DNA of 64,000 nucleotides from Rhizobium sp. Q54 (GTDB lineage Bacteria; Pseudomonadota; Alphaproteobacteria; Rhizobiales; Xanthobacteraceae). Below the pieces are notes generated by a model. The model had not been told where the DNA came from. It did not search any database and saw only the letters and a list, made by a program, of their open reading frames with translations. Every line of letters begins with the position of its first letter. Within the stretch, counting starts at the first letter, position 1. The translations under genes and the position numbers were made by a program. Below are positions 49,901 through 55,926 of this stretch, in pieces. The DNA lies in assembly GCA_945861895.1 (NCBI GenBank), contig CAMAWF010000004.1, positions 1 to 64,000 of the forward strand, given 5' to 3'.

Positions 49901-50684
49901 GCGCAAGGGCTATACCCAGAAAGCCGTGGTCGGCGGACATAAAGTGTATTTGCGCACCGGCGAATACGACGATGGCCGCTTGGGCGAAATCTTCATCGAC
50001 ATGCACAAGGAAGGCGCTGCGTTGCGCTCATTCATCAACAATTTCGCCATCGCGGTGTCGCTCGGCCTGCAATACGGCGTGCCGCTGGAGGAATATGTCG
50101 ACGCCTTCACCTTCACGCGCTTCGAGCCGGCAGGCCCCGTGCAGGGCAACGACTCGATCAAATACGCAACCTCGATTCTCGACTACGTGTTCCGCGAGCT
50201 GGCGGTGTCGTACCAGTCGCGCTTCGACCTCGCCCATGTGGACCCGAGCGAGGCCGGCTTCGACGCGCTCGGCAAAGGCACCGAGGAAGGCAAGCCGGCT
50301 TCCGCCGCGAGCTACGTCTCCAAGGGCCTCACGCGCAGCCGCACCGATCGTCTGCAAGTGGTCGGCGGCGCTTCACCCTCACCTGCAGGGGGAGGGTCGG
50401 CCGGTGAAACCGGCCGGGGTGGGGTGAGCAACATCACGGCGTTCTCTGGCGCCGCAACCGCCCTCAAACCCGAGCCGGAAGCCAAGCTCTCGCCCACCGA
50501 GAAGCTGGAAGCCCTGCAATGGACCAACGCCGACGCCCGCGCGCTCGCCACCGAAAAGCGCATGGAAGCCAAAGCCAAGGGCTATGAGGGCGAAGCCTGC
50601 GGCGAGTGCGGGAATTTCACTTTGGTGCGGAATGGGACGTGCATGAAGTGCGATACGTGCGGATCGACGACGGGGTGTTCGTGA
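46920..50684 (+). CDS. nrdJ: vitamin B12-dependent (class II) ribonucleotide reductase
   Basis: 1254 residues. Reduces ribonucleotides to deoxyribonucleotides with adenosylcobalamin. The active-site NxCxE appears as [15 protein letters not shown] (about 473), with [39 protein letters not shown], and the redox-active Cys-rich C-terminal tail CGECGNF...[14 protein letters not shown]. Two extra segments not found in homologues known to me, rich in Pro/Gly (about 499-516 and 1151-1170), are translated palindromic repeats inserted in frame. The tail (about residues 1219-1254) recurs twice downstream. Confidence 0.95.
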   Translation: MRIERRYTKDGQSAYAGIAFRHTTSEIKNPDGSVVFRLENVEVPEFWSQVASDVLAQKYFRKAGVPARLKKFEENSIPSFLWRSVADEDALAALPEKERIVGEHSCKQVFDRLAGTWTYWGWKGGYFDGEEDAQAFFDELRHMLAMQMCAPNSPQWFNTGLHWAYGIDGPSQGHYYVDFQTGKLTKSKSSYEHPQPHACFIQSISDDLVNEGGIMDLWVREARLFKYGSGTGSKFSLLRGEGEKLSGGGRSSGLMSFLKIGDRAAGAIKSGGTTRRAAKMVVVDADHPDIEQYIDWKVTEEQKVAALVTGSKINQKHLRAVLKACVNCEGSGDDCFSPEKNPALKREIRAARKNHVPDNIIQRVIQFAKQGYTDIEFPVYDTDWDSDAYLTVSGQNSNNSVRVTDEFLKAVESDANWDLFWRTKGRKIAKTVKARELWEKIGYAAWACADPGLQFHTTVNDWHTCPASGPIRASNPCSEYMFLDDTACNLASLNLLTFYTPTPPSPASGGGLGRGSFDIESYEHAVRLWTVVLEISVLMAQFPSKQIAELSYEFRTLGLGYANIGGLLMSSGISYDSESGRAICGALTAIMTGVSYATSAEMAQKLGPFPGFKKNREHMLRVMRNHRRAAHGERTGFEKVATPPVPLDHGSCQALGENGQKLVAHARAAWDRALALGEQHGYRNAQATVIAPTGTIGLVMDCDTTGIEPDFALVKFKKLAGGGYFKIINRAVPEALRTLGYKESEIAEIEAYAVGHGGLGQAPAINHSTLKTKGFTDEAIAKVEKALPTAFDIKFAFNKWTLGEDFCVKTLAIPADALAVPNFDLLAHIGFGKREIEAANIHVCGAMTVEGAPHLKPEHYPVFDCANPCGRTGKRYLSVQSHIQMMAAAQPFISGAISKTINMPNEASVADCKSAYLMSWKLALKANALYRDGSKLSQPLNSQLIADDDDEDDTVEAFLDKPMAARVTGLAEKVVERIVERITVLREREKLPDRRKGYTQKAVVGGHKVYLRTGEYDDGRLGEIFIDMHKEGAALRSFINNFAIAVSLGLQYGVPLEEYVDAFTFTRFEPAGPVQGNDSIKYATSILDYVFRELAVSYQSRFDLAHVDPSEAGFDALGKGTEEGKPASAASYVSKGLTRSRTDRLQVVGGASPSPAGGGSAGETGRGGVSNITAFSGAATALKPEPEAKLSPTEKLEALQWTNADARALATEKRMEAKAKGYEGEACGECGNFTLVRNGTCMKCDTCGSTTGCS
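48416..48466 (+). repeat. palindromic repeat inserted in frame in nrdJ (first)
   Basis: A perfect 11-base inverted pair CCCTCCCCCGC/GCGGGGGAGGG with a 2-base loop (48429-48452), flanked by CCTCCC/GGGAGG. It encodes [15 protein letters not shown] and splits the NrdJ sequence between LLTFY and FDIESYEH without stopping the frame. The same sequence type is a well-known intergenic repeat of alphaproteobacteria. Confidence 0.9.
50371..50428 (+). repeat. palindromic repeat inserted in frame in nrdJ (second)
   Basis: Outer pair TCACCC.../...GGGGTGAG and a perfect inner hairpin CGGCCGGT-GAA-ACCGGCCG (50398-50416). It encodes [19 protein letters not shown] within the linker between the catalytic barrel and the Cys-rich tail. 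Again a common intergenic repeat type, here kept in frame. Confidence 0.85.
50574..50684 (+). repeat. nrdJ tail, copy 1 (in the gene)
   Basis: 111 bases encoding the last 36 NrdJ residues and stop, from [15 protein letters not shown] to STTGCS. It is the reference for the displaced copies at 51188-51298 and about 51837-51931. Confidence 0.95.
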
Positions 50685-50727
50685 AGGTCAATTATCTCAC
50701 GAAGTGAGTAACAAATTGGGTGCGTCA

Positions 50728-51158
50728 ATGGGTGCAATACAGGACTTGCTGCAGGAGGTGCCGCTATCTGCGGTCCTAAAAGAGCGCGTTGCCCTCGCGG
50801 AACAAAAATACGAAAGGGCGATGAGGGAAAACGCAGATCTCAAGCAACGGATACAGACACTAGAAGAAGAGAATGCCGGTCTCCGCACCCAAATCCCGCA
50901 ACAAGAACGGGCCGAAAGTTTGGACGCCATACCGTGCGGGTTCTCGTGCACCTTTTCCGGGCCGAGGGGGATGATCGCGATGTCGGGATAACGGCCCGAA
51001 TGCTGCAGATGGAAAAGGGAATCGTGAAGTACCACCTTGACCAACTCAAGGATAAGGGTTTCGCGACGTGCACCGGTGGAAATTACGTCAGCGGTCAGGT
51101 CTACTGGGCCCTAACACCGGCGGGCCGAAAATATGCCGTCCAACAGAAACTGGTATAA
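50728..51158 (+). pseudogene. coiled-coil plus winged-helix protein gene with a frameshift
   Basis: First frame, from ATG 50728: MGAIQDLLQEVPLS, then a coiled coil with LAEQKYERAMRENADLKQR. Near 50930-50936 the coding sense moves to another frame: VRVLVHLFRAEGDD, ITARMLQMEKGIVKYHLDQLKDKGF, YWALTPAGRKYAVQQ. Together these match the layout of a known group of small proteins with an N-terminal coiled coil and a C-terminal winged-helix DNA-binding domain. One base gained or lost near 50931 would join them. Either a recent pseudogene or a sequencing error. It lies between nrdJ tail copies 1 and 2. Confidence 0.7.
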
Positions 51159-51187
51159 CGCCAAAAATTGGGACACGCGAAAAACAG

Positions 51188-51298
51188 GCCAAGGACTATG
51201 AGGGCGAAGCCTGCGGCGAATGCGGGAATTTCACTTTGGTGCGGAATGGGACGTGCATGAAGTGCGATACCTGCGGGAGCACCACGGGGTGTTCGTGA
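51188..51298 (+). repeat. displaced nrdJ tail, copy 2
   Basis: 111 bases, same length as copy 1, encoding the same tail with one residue change (AKDYEGE for AKGYEGE). Other base differences are synonymous: GAG/GAA for Glu, and GGG AGC ACC for GGA TCG ACG in Gly-Ser-Thr. No start codon of its own; it is not joined to any gene. Confidence 0.95.
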
Positions 51299-51330
51299 GA
51301 ACGTGAACGCGACCCACTCAGGATAGCGAT

Positions 51331-51588
51331 ATGCCAGTCGTTTTCCGCGAGAGTGGCCTGCGTTATTTCTTCTTTTCGAACGAGGGCGCTCCGCGTGAAG
51401 CGCCGCATATCCACGTGATAGGCGGCGGCCGGGATGCCAAGATTTGGCTGGAGCCAGAGGCGTCCATCGCAGACAGCTACGGCTTCAATTCAAGGGAACT
51501 CTCTGCTATTCTGCTTACCGTTACGAATAATCGCGATCGCATCTTAAAGGCTTGGCATGAGCATTTCGGCAACGGCCGTCCGCTTTGA
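51331..51588 (+). CDS. DUF4160 protein
   Basis: 85 residues. DUF4160 hallmarks: MPVVFRESGLRYFFFSNEG, PREAPHIHV, AKIWLEPEASIADSYGFNSRELSAI, ILKAWHEHFG. Commonly encoded directly before a DUF2442 gene and suspected to form a toxin-antitoxin-like pair, though activity is unproven. AGGA seven bases before the ATG. Overlaps the next gene by 32 bases. Confidence 0.92.
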   Translation: MPVVFRESGLRYFFFSNEGAPREAPHIHVIGGGRDAKIWLEPEASIADSYGFNSRELSAILLTVTNNRDRILKAWHEHFGNGRPL

Positions 51589-51805
51589 CGACGACACCAT
51601 GTGGGTCGACCTGACCGACGGCCGCACGCTCGGCGTGCCGCTGGCATGGTTTCCGCGCCTGCTTCGCGCAACGCCAGCCGAACGCGAACGCGTCGAACTA
51701 AGCCGCGTCGGCCTTCATTGGGAAAATATCGACGAGGATATTTCCATCGCCGCTCTGCTCGCCGGACGCGGCGACACGACTAGGCAGGAAGAACACGCGG
51801 CCTGA
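51557..51805 (+). CDS. DUF2442 protein
   Basis: 82 residues. DUF2442: VRFDDDTMWVDLTDGRTLGVPLAWFPRLLRATPAER, then HWENIDEDISIAALLAG. Partner of the DUF4160 gene, overlapping it by 32 bases. In such pairs the DUF2442 protein may be the DNA-binding or neutralising partner; this is by analogy only. The pair lies between nrdJ tail copies 2 and 3. Confidence 0.92.
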   Translation: MSISATAVRFDDDTMWVDLTDGRTLGVPLAWFPRLLRATPAERERVELSRVGLHWENIDEDISIAALLAGRGDTTRQEEHAA

Positions 51806-51836
51806 AGCTGCGCCGACTCGCGGCAAGGGTGTCGCA

Positions 51837-51931
51837 AGGCGAGCCTTGCGGCGATGCAGAAATTTCATTTTGGTGAAAAGGAAACGCGCATGAAGTGCGA
51901 TACGTGTGAAAACGCGACGGGGTGCAGCTGA
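51837..51931 (+). repeat. decayed nrdJ tail, copy 3
   Basis: Aligns with the nrdJ tail from GEACGEC to the stop, with a one-base deletion after TGCGGCGA and several substitutions. The end is well kept: MKCDTC...ATGCS then TGA, with Ser as AGC rather than TCG. The last base of the stop is the first base of the following gene's ATG (TGATG). Confidence 0.85.
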
Positions 51932-52086
51932 TGCCGCAGTTTAGCCGAAGCACGCTCAACCTCATCGTCGGCATTCTTATCATCGTGGTTCTGGTGATCG
52001 GCTATCAACTCTACCAGGACCGCCAGCAGCCGAAGGGCGTGCAGATCAACGTCGGCCCGGGCGGAATATCGATCAAGGAGAAATAG
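51931..52086 (+). CDS. small single-span membrane protein (51 aa)
   Basis: 51 residues: MPQFSRSTLNLIVGILIIV begins a single membrane helix (about 9-27), then a short charged loop YQDRQQPK and the C-terminal GVQINVGPGGISIKEK. Small proteins with one helix and a GV(Q/E)I(N/K)(V/I)G..G(I/V)SI ending recur in Bradyrhizobium-type genomes, so I consider it real although short. Start overlaps the stop of nrdJ tail copy 3, suggesting this gene once followed an intact nrdJ directly. A palindromic repeat and a terminator follow. Confidence 0.72.
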   Translation: MPQFSRSTLNLIVGILIIVVLVIGYQLYQDRQQPKGVQINVGPGGISIKEK

Positions 52087-52106
52087 CGTGTAGCTAATCT
52101 TCTCCG

Positions 52107-52138
52107 CGTCATGGCCGGGCTTGACCCGGCCATCCACG
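52107..52138. repeat. palindromic repeat GTCATGGCCGGG/CCCGGCCATCCAC
   Basis: ATGGCCGGGC-TTGA-CCCGGCCAT is a near-perfect hairpin. The same family appears at 54295-54326 and 56615-56643. It is a common Rhizobiales intergenic repeat. Confidence 0.85.
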
Positions 52139-52145
52139 ACTTTAG

Positions 52146-52170
52146 GGCGGCCCACAGGCCGCCTTTTTTA
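52146..52170 (+). terminator. Rho-independent terminator
   Basis: GGCGGCC-CACA-GGCCGCC, a perfect 7-bp stem with a 4-base loop, followed by TTTTTTA. It closes the transcription unit ending with the 51-aa membrane protein. Confidence 0.88.
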
Positions 52171-52199
52171 TATGATCAAGTGAATCGGGCGCTTTTAAA

Positions 52200-52997
52200 A
52201 TGTATGACGTATTCGGAGATGAAAGTTGCGGATCTACACACGCAGCATATGGGTTAGTGGTCTTCGAGAACGCTCAGACTGGGCGAGCAGAAAAAATATT
52301 AGGTCAAGTGAAGGCGAAGTTCGGCGGTACGCCAGCCGATGCGTTGCACTGCCGGGAATTATTCGCGGGCGACGCGAGACGAAAGACCAAGTGGGCGCAT
52401 CTGGATCAAACCGCCGTTCACCAGCTTTATGAATGTCTTTTCCGCGAAATGAGCGGCGTTATAAAACGCTCTATCGCGGCAATCGCATGTAAAGCTGAGT
52501 TTCCAGCTTCACTACCTGCTGCCGAAATGGATCACATCGATCCAAACTATATTGGCCCTCGTCCTGGCCTCGCATCCGTAAACGTAAGTGAAAAATTCCT
52601 TGCAACTCAATGCGCGATGGGTGCTTTGATACCCGTCTCCCGTGACATTGGTCCAACGAATTTCCGTTTTTGGCCTGATCCTGATCGCACGATGATTGAT
52701 TGGTTCGACGGCAGACGATCAATAGAAAGGGCGCTCAGCGCATTCATCCAAACCGGTCCAAATCGAGAGGCTCTTCGTCTCCAAATTAAGCGAAGCGAGA
52801 ATAATAAACCGAAATTATTAGAACTCGCGGATTGTATCGCCTACGTCGCACAGCGACGAGCAAACACGGATAGGCATTCTCCGAATGGACGACGATTTAA
52901 TTCTCTCATGAGAACGATCGATCCGATGCAGGTTGAGTTCACGACGGGAATTGACGGTGGGTTTCAGTGCAAAGTACCGAACGCCTCAATTATCTAA
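52200..52997 (+). CDS. DUF3800 protein
   Basis: 265 residues. DUF3800 signs: MYDVFGDESCG at the N-terminus (acidic DES) and ELADCIAYVAQRR near the C-terminus, an RNase H-like fold with a putative metal site. The family is frequent on phages and mobile islands and near defence genes; function unknown. Codon usage is clearly more AT-rich than neighbours (TTA Leu, ATT, AAA), indicating recent transfer. No obvious ribosome site. Confidence 0.82.
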   Translation: MYDVFGDESCGSTHAAYGLVVFENAQTGRAEKILGQVKAKFGGTPADALHCRELFAGDARRKTKWAHLDQTAVHQLYECLFREMSGVIKRSIAAIACKAEFPASLPAAEMDHIDPNYIGPRPGLASVNVSEKFLATQCAMGALIPVSRDIGPTNFRFWPDPDRTMIDWFDGRRSIERALSAFIQTGPNREALRLQIKRSENNKPKLLELADCIAYVAQRRANTDRHSPNGRRFNSLMRTIDPMQVEFTTGIDGGFQCKVPNASII

Positions 52998-53028
52998 TAT
53001 TTCGAATTTCGCGCACTTCGTGCCTTCC

Positions 53029-53165
53029 TACTCCTCCTTCTCCGTCGTGAAAAACAGCGGATAGCCCTTCGCCTTTCCCAGTTCGGTCGCCTCCTTCGCC
53101 TTGGTCTCCGCCACGTCGCGCGTGAAGATCGCGCTACCCGCAGGCGCTCGTCTCTTTGCCCGCGC
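53029..53165 (-). repeat. displaced clpS 3' end, copy A
   Basis: Read on the minus strand it encodes TRDVAETKAKEATELGKAKG and YPLFFTTEKEE then stop, identical to the ClpS C-terminus. Base differences in this part are synonymous (GAG/GAA, GGA/GGC, CTG/TTG, ACG/ACC). Beyond 53130 similarity to clpS fades but remains visible to about 53165. No start codon; a fragment. Confidence 0.93.
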
Positions 53166-53183
53166 TGCGAGACCGACTATAAT
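53156..53183 (+). promoter_or_regulatory. leaderless promoter of toxin-antitoxin operon 1
   Basis: A consensus -10 TATAAT at 53178-53183 lies six bases before the antitoxin ATG, so transcription should begin at or within a base of the A of ATG. A -35-like TTGCCC sits 16 bases upstream. There is no ribosome site. Confidence 0.7.
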
Positions 53184-53189
53184 TGAGAC

Positions 53190-53426
53190 ATGAAAACCAA
53201 ACGCCTGATCCAGGCCCTAGAACGCGTCGATGCTTGGCCCGCTTATGCGCAGGACGAGTTGGCCGAAATCGCGCGCGACATCGACGAGAGCCTTGCCAAA
53301 GGCGAGTATGAGCCGACCCCGGCCGAGCTTGCCGGCATCGATCGCGGTTTGCGTGACGCCGCCGATGGCCGCTTCGCGACGGACGCCCAAGCCGAAGCTG
53401 CGTTCGTTAAACTCCGCAGCGTATGA
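53190..53426 (+). CDS. type II antitoxin (addiction module, operon 1)
   Basis: 78 residues, acidic: LIQALERVDAWPAYAQDELAEIARDIDESLAKG, then EYEPTPAELAGIDRGLRDAADGRFATDAQAEAAFVKLR. This layout, helical N-terminus with W-P-x-x-x-Q-x-E-L and a C-terminal stretch binding the toxin, recurs in the antitoxins of operons 2 and 3. Its stop overlaps the toxin start by four bases (ATGA). Confidence 0.88.
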   Translation: MKTKRLIQALERVDAWPAYAQDELAEIARDIDESLAKGEYEPTPAELAGIDRGLRDAADGRFATDAQAEAAFVKLRSV

Positions 53427-53716
53427 AGGTTGTCTACACCGATGCCGCGCTCCGCGATCTCGACGACATTACCATTTGGCTGACGGCCCATTATCCCGGA
53501 CTTGGCGCCGCCGTGGAACGGCGCCTGCGGATCGTGGTTGCCCACATCGCGCGCTGGCCGGACAGCATGCGTCCGTCCGCTCATCGCTCCGGCGTTCGCG
53601 TGGCATTGCTCGGCCGCTTTCCGTATAAGATTTTCTATCGCGTGAGCGGCGAAGCGGTCGAGATATTGCATATCCACCATGCAGCACGCGAGCCGTGGGA
53701 TGAGGAGCGGCAATAG
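53423..53716 (+). CDS. RelE/ParE family toxin (operon 1)
   Basis: 97 residues. RelE/ParE fold: MKVVYTDAALRDLDDITIWL, RIVVAHIARWPDSMRP, RVALLGRFPYKIFYRVSGEAVEILHIHHAAREPWD. ParE-type toxins block gyrase; RelE types cut mRNA; the call between them is not possible from sequence alone. Coupled to the antitoxin. Confidence 0.92.
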   Translation: MKVVYTDAALRDLDDITIWLTAHYPGLGAAVERRLRIVVAHIARWPDSMRPSAHRSGVRVALLGRFPYKIFYRVSGEAVEILHIHHAAREPWDEERQ

Positions 53717-53717
53717 T

Positions 53718-53747
53718 CCCTACTCCCCGTGTAGACCGCGATCACGC
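53718..53747 (-). repeat. deleted clpS fragment, copy C
   Basis: CCCTACTCC (the end of clpS read on the plus strand) is joined directly to GTGTAGACCGCGATCACGC, which in clpS lies about 95 bases further in (56360-56378). So this is a clpS 3' fragment with an internal deletion. It lies between toxin-antitoxin operons 1 and 2. Confidence 0.75.
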
Positions 53748-53752
53748 CTATC

Positions 53753-54049
53753 CTACTCATCCTGCGCCCGTTCGATCCACGGCCTGCGCGCGGCGTGACG
53801 AATGTGGATGATCTCGATTGCGTTCTCGCCGGGACTGTAGAAAATCTTGTAGCGATACCGCCCGAGGATTTTCACGCGGATGCCGGGATCGGACGTGCGC
53901 GGCGACGCGAGCGGATGCTCGGCGATGTCGTCGATGGCTTTGCGGATGGCTTTGAGCACGTTGACCGCGCCGGTCGGGCTGCGCTCATCGATAAAACGGA
54001 AGATGTTTTCGAGGTCCGCCAGCGCCAGCGCGCGATAGCGGACTTTCAT
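53753..54049 (-). CDS. RelE/ParE family toxin (operon 2)
   Basis: 98 residues: MKVRYRALALADLENIFRFIDE, AIRKAIDDIAEHPLASP, IRVKILGRYRYKIFYSPGENAIEIIHIRHAARRPW. Clear ParE-type toxin, related to but distinct from those of operons 1 and 3. Start overlaps the antitoxin stop by four bases. Confidence 0.93.
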   Translation of the reverse strand: MKVRYRALALADLENIFRFIDERSPTGAVNVLKAIRKAIDDIAEHPLASPRTSDPGIRVKILGRYRYKIFYSPGENAIEIIHIRHAARRPWIERAQDE

Positions 54050-54264
54050 GCAAGGCCGTGACGTTTCCAGAAAGCAGCCGCTTCGTCGTTCGACGCAAAC
54101 GCGCCGCGGCGCGCGTCGGCGATGGCGGCGCGTTCATCCTCGCTCAACACGTAAACGCCGGTGCGGCGCGCTTCGATCTCGCGCGCGAGTTCCGCCAGCT
54201 CCTCCTGGTCCTCTTCGGGCCAATGGCTGACCTTTTTAAGAATCTCTTTTGCCGCAGGGCTCAT
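54046..54264 (-). CDS. type II antitoxin (operon 2)
   Basis: 72 residues: MSPAAKEILKKVSHWPEEDQEELAELAREIEARRTG, then VLSEDERAAIADARRGAFASNDEAAAFWKRHGL. Same antitoxin family as operons 1 and 3 (W-P, E-x-L-A-E-x-A-x-E-I). Precedes and overlaps its toxin. Confidence 0.9.
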   Translation of the reverse strand: MSPAAKEILKKVSHWPEEDQEELAELAREIEARRTGVYVLSEDERAAIADARRGAFASNDEAAAFWKRHGLA

Positions 54265-54270
54265 GCAAAT

Positions 54271-54299
54271 TCTATATCACATCAAGAACGTCCGGTCAT
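54271..54299 (-). promoter_or_regulatory. leaderless promoter of toxin-antitoxin operon 2
   Basis: On the minus strand TGATATAGA (extended -10, TATAGA at 54276-54271) ends six bases before the antitoxin ATG. A -35-like ATGACC is 17 bases upstream and lies within a palindromic repeat. Confidence 0.6.
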
Positions 54300-54326
54300 C
54301 GCCGGGCAACCGGATCCGGCAATGAC
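54295..54326. repeat. palindromic repeat GTCATCGCCGG/CCGGCAATGAC
   Basis: GTCAT-CGCCGG...CCGGCA-ATGAC inverted pair; a shorter relative of the repeat at 52107-52138. It lies between the divergently... same-strand operons 2 and 3 and overlaps the promoter of operon 2. Confidence 0.7.
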
Positions 54327-54353
54327 AAGGAAGAGGGCAAAACTCTTCTCGTC

Positions 54354-54656
54354 TTAACGGCCCTCATCCTCGCCTCTCCACGGCTGCCGGCGCGCGCCGT
54401 GGAGGATGCGCAGAATCGTCACCTCGCCGGCTCCGGCCTCGTAATAAATCACGTAAGGATAACGCACGAGCGGAACCCGGCGCACGGCTTCGCGCCCGGC
54501 GACCTGCTGCGCGCCTTCCGGATATTGTCCGATCCGTTCGATTGCCCGGCGGATTTGCGCATGAACGCGCGCGGAGCCGTCTGGGTTGTTCGGCGTGATA
54601 AAACCAAGAATGTCGTCCAATTCGGCAAGTGCCTGCCGGGAAAAGACGACCCTCAT
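54354..54656 (-). CDS. RelE/ParE family toxin (operon 3)
   Basis: 100 residues: MRVVFSRQALAELDDILGFI, RVHAQIRRAIERIGQYPEGAQQV, RRVPLVRYPYVIYYEAGAGEVTILRILHGARRQPW. RelE/ParE superfamily. Start overlaps the antitoxin stop by four bases. Confidence 0.93.
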   Translation of the reverse strand: MRVVFSRQALAELDDILGFITPNNPDGSARVHAQIRRAIERIGQYPEGAQQVAGREAVRRVPLVRYPYVIYYEAGAGEVTILRILHGARRQPWRGEDEGR

Positions 54657-54886
54657 GCGCGGCGGTGCTTAGCGAAGACCGCCTCGACCTCCGCATCGGT
54701 CGCCACTTCGCCGCGCCGCACGGCCGCGATCGCTTCGTCGATCGCATGCAGTTCATCGGCGGTCGCGTGGTAGACATCGCCCTTGAGCGCTTGGTCGATC
54801 TCAAGCGCGATCTCGGCAAGTTCGGCCTGCGCCGCCGGGGGCCAGGTTTCCGCGCGTTGCAGCAGTTCTCTCAGCATCTTCGTCAT
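54653..54886 (-). CDS. type II antitoxin (operon 3)
   Basis: 77 residues: MTKMLRELLQRAETWPPAAQAELAEIALEIDQALKG, then ATADELHAIDEAIAAVRRGEVATDAEVEAVFAKHR. Same family as the antitoxins of operons 1 and 2. The ATG at 54886 is chosen because it matches that family and has a -10 box six bases upstream; the in-frame extension beyond it is a fragment of a higA 3' end. Confidence 0.9.
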   Translation of the reverse strand: MTKMLRELLQRAETWPPAAQAELAEIALEIDQALKGDVYHATADELHAIDEAIAAVRRGEVATDAEVEAVFAKHRRA

Positions 54887-54892
54887 GTTTAA

Positions 54893-54898
54893 TTCATA
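54893..54898 (-). promoter_or_regulatory. leaderless -10 box of toxin-antitoxin operon 3
   Basis: TATGAA preceded by TGC (extended -10, minus strand) and ending six bases before the antitoxin ATG. No convincing -35 at the usual distance; the extended -10 may suffice. Confidence 0.5.
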
Positions 54899-54937
54899 GC
54901 ACGTTGGCGGGCACAAAACCATCGGAGCGTTCGATCG

Positions 54938-54999
54938 CGCCGCCCGCGTTTTCGCGGTCGGTATCTTCGCCAACATCTTATTGAGTGCGCGCTTTGTGC
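54938..54999 (-). repeat. displaced higA 3' end
   Basis: On the minus strand it reads RALNKMLAKIPTAKTRAA, matching RALKKVVAKIPTAKAKAA at the end of higA (55541-55600). The stop codon is lost and a small indel lies upstream. Fragment only, located between the XRE gene and operon 3. Confidence 0.8.
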
Positions 55000-55004
55000 G
55001 TTGC

Positions 55005-55241
55005 CTAGCCGCGCTTGCCGTCGTCGAGAAGTTCGGCGACGCGCGTGTCTAGAGCCAGCGCAATCCGTTGTAGCGCGTCGAGCGTCACGTTGCTCTTGCT
55101 GGATTCGATTTCGCTGATATGCGCCTGACGCAACTTGGCGGCGTCGGCGAGCCCTTCCTGAGTCAAACCCTTCGCCAGGCGCCGCCGGCGCACGTTGCGC
55201 GCAAGAACGTTCCGCGCAGCCTGAAGGTCACCCCGTGCCAT
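55005..55241 (-). CDS. XRE-family HTH regulator
   Basis: 78 residues. Helix-turn-helix of the Cro/C1 type: LARNVRRRRLAKGLTQEGLADAAKLRQAHISEIESSKSNVTLDALQRIALALDTRVAELL. Single-domain DNA-binding protein; could repress itself or the neighbouring divergent small gene. Sits between the higA fragment and the small hypothetical gene. Confidence 0.92.
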   Translation of the reverse strand: MARGDLQAARNVLARNVRRRRLAKGLTQEGLADAAKLRQAHISEIESSKSNVTLDALQRIALALDTRVAELLDDGKRG

Positions 55242-55324
55242 CCGGCAGGGTGGACCATCAGATTCGTCGCCACTCTATACGATTTATAGTATATAAGGAA
55301 CACCTACTGAACCTTCCCGAACGA

Positions 55325-55528
55325 ATGTGGATTGAAATTTTGCGGATGCGAACATACGATGAACCGTATATAGCGAATGAGCGCCGACTGATCCGCGCGC
55401 GGGTCGCTGAATTGGCCACGCGGGCGGAGCGCGCCGGACTTCCGCTGGCCGCATATTTTCTGGAACTCGCCGCGCTCGAATTGAAGGACGCGGATGCCCG
55501 GGCCAAGTTTACGGCCGGGCCGGCATGA
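55325..55528 (+). CDS. small hypothetical protein
   Basis: 67 residues: MWIEILRMRTYDEPYIANERRLIRARVAELATRAERAGLPLAAYFLELAALELKDADARA. Two amphipathic helices. Proteins with the pattern IRxRxxEL...AGLPxxAYxLELAALE occur as short alphaproteobacterial hypotheticals, which is why I list it. Start uncertain (55325 or 55349). The promoter would be in the AT-rich stretch near 55270-55295, shared with the divergent XRE gene. Confidence 0.5.
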   Translation: MWIEILRMRTYDEPYIANERRLIRARVAELATRAERAGLPLAAYFLELAALELKDADARAKFTAGPA

Positions 55529-55540
55529 CGATTGAGAAGG

Positions 55541-55879
55541 TCACGCCGCCTTCGCCTTCGCGGTCGGTATCTTCGCCACCACTTTCTTGAGCGCGCGCTC
55601 GGCGTGCCACAGGTCGTAGGCCTGCTGCATCCTCAGCCACAGGCCGGGGCCGTTGCCGCAAAACTTGCCGAGCCGCACCGCCATCTCGGGCGTCACCGGC
55701 GCCTTCTCCGCCAAAATTCGGTGCAGGTGCTGACGCGTGACGCCGAGCTTCTTGGCCACCGTCATCACCGGCTCGCCGATTGCCGGCAGCACGTCCTCGC
55801 GCAAAAGCGCACCCGGATGCGTCGGCACGCGATCGGGGTCAGGCCGTCGGGCGGGAAGCTCCCGGTTTTTAATCGTCAT
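55541..55879 (-). CDS. higA: HigA-family antitoxin
   Basis: 112 residues. HigA/VapI HTH: HPGALLREDVLPAIGEPVMTVAKKLGVTRQHLHRILAEKAPVTPEMAVRLGKFCGNGPGLWLRMQQAYDLWHA. Represses its own operon and neutralises HigB. GGAGG six bases before the ATG at 55879. Follows higB in the usual toxin-first order. Its 3' end has a displaced copy at about 54938-54999. Confidence 0.95.
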   Translation of the reverse strand: MTIKNRELPARRPDPDRVPTHPGALLREDVLPAIGEPVMTVAKKLGVTRQHLHRILAEKAPVTPEMAVRLGKFCGNGPGLWLRMQQAYDLWHAERALKKVVAKIPTAKAKAA

Positions 55880-55926
55880 TCGATCCTCCAAATCGGCCGG
55901 TCCATTCCAGCCGAACGCTCTACGCC

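Noticed and set aside
51068-51298. A 76-aa protein fusing the end of the winged-helix region to the nrdJ tail
   Set aside because: The first part is read in the wrong frame of the winged-helix gene; only the tail part is a real coding relic.
50574-51298. nrdJ tail duplication as an assembly artefact
   Set aside because: The copies differ at several, mainly synonymous, sites and are separated by distinct coding sequence, which an assembly error would not create.
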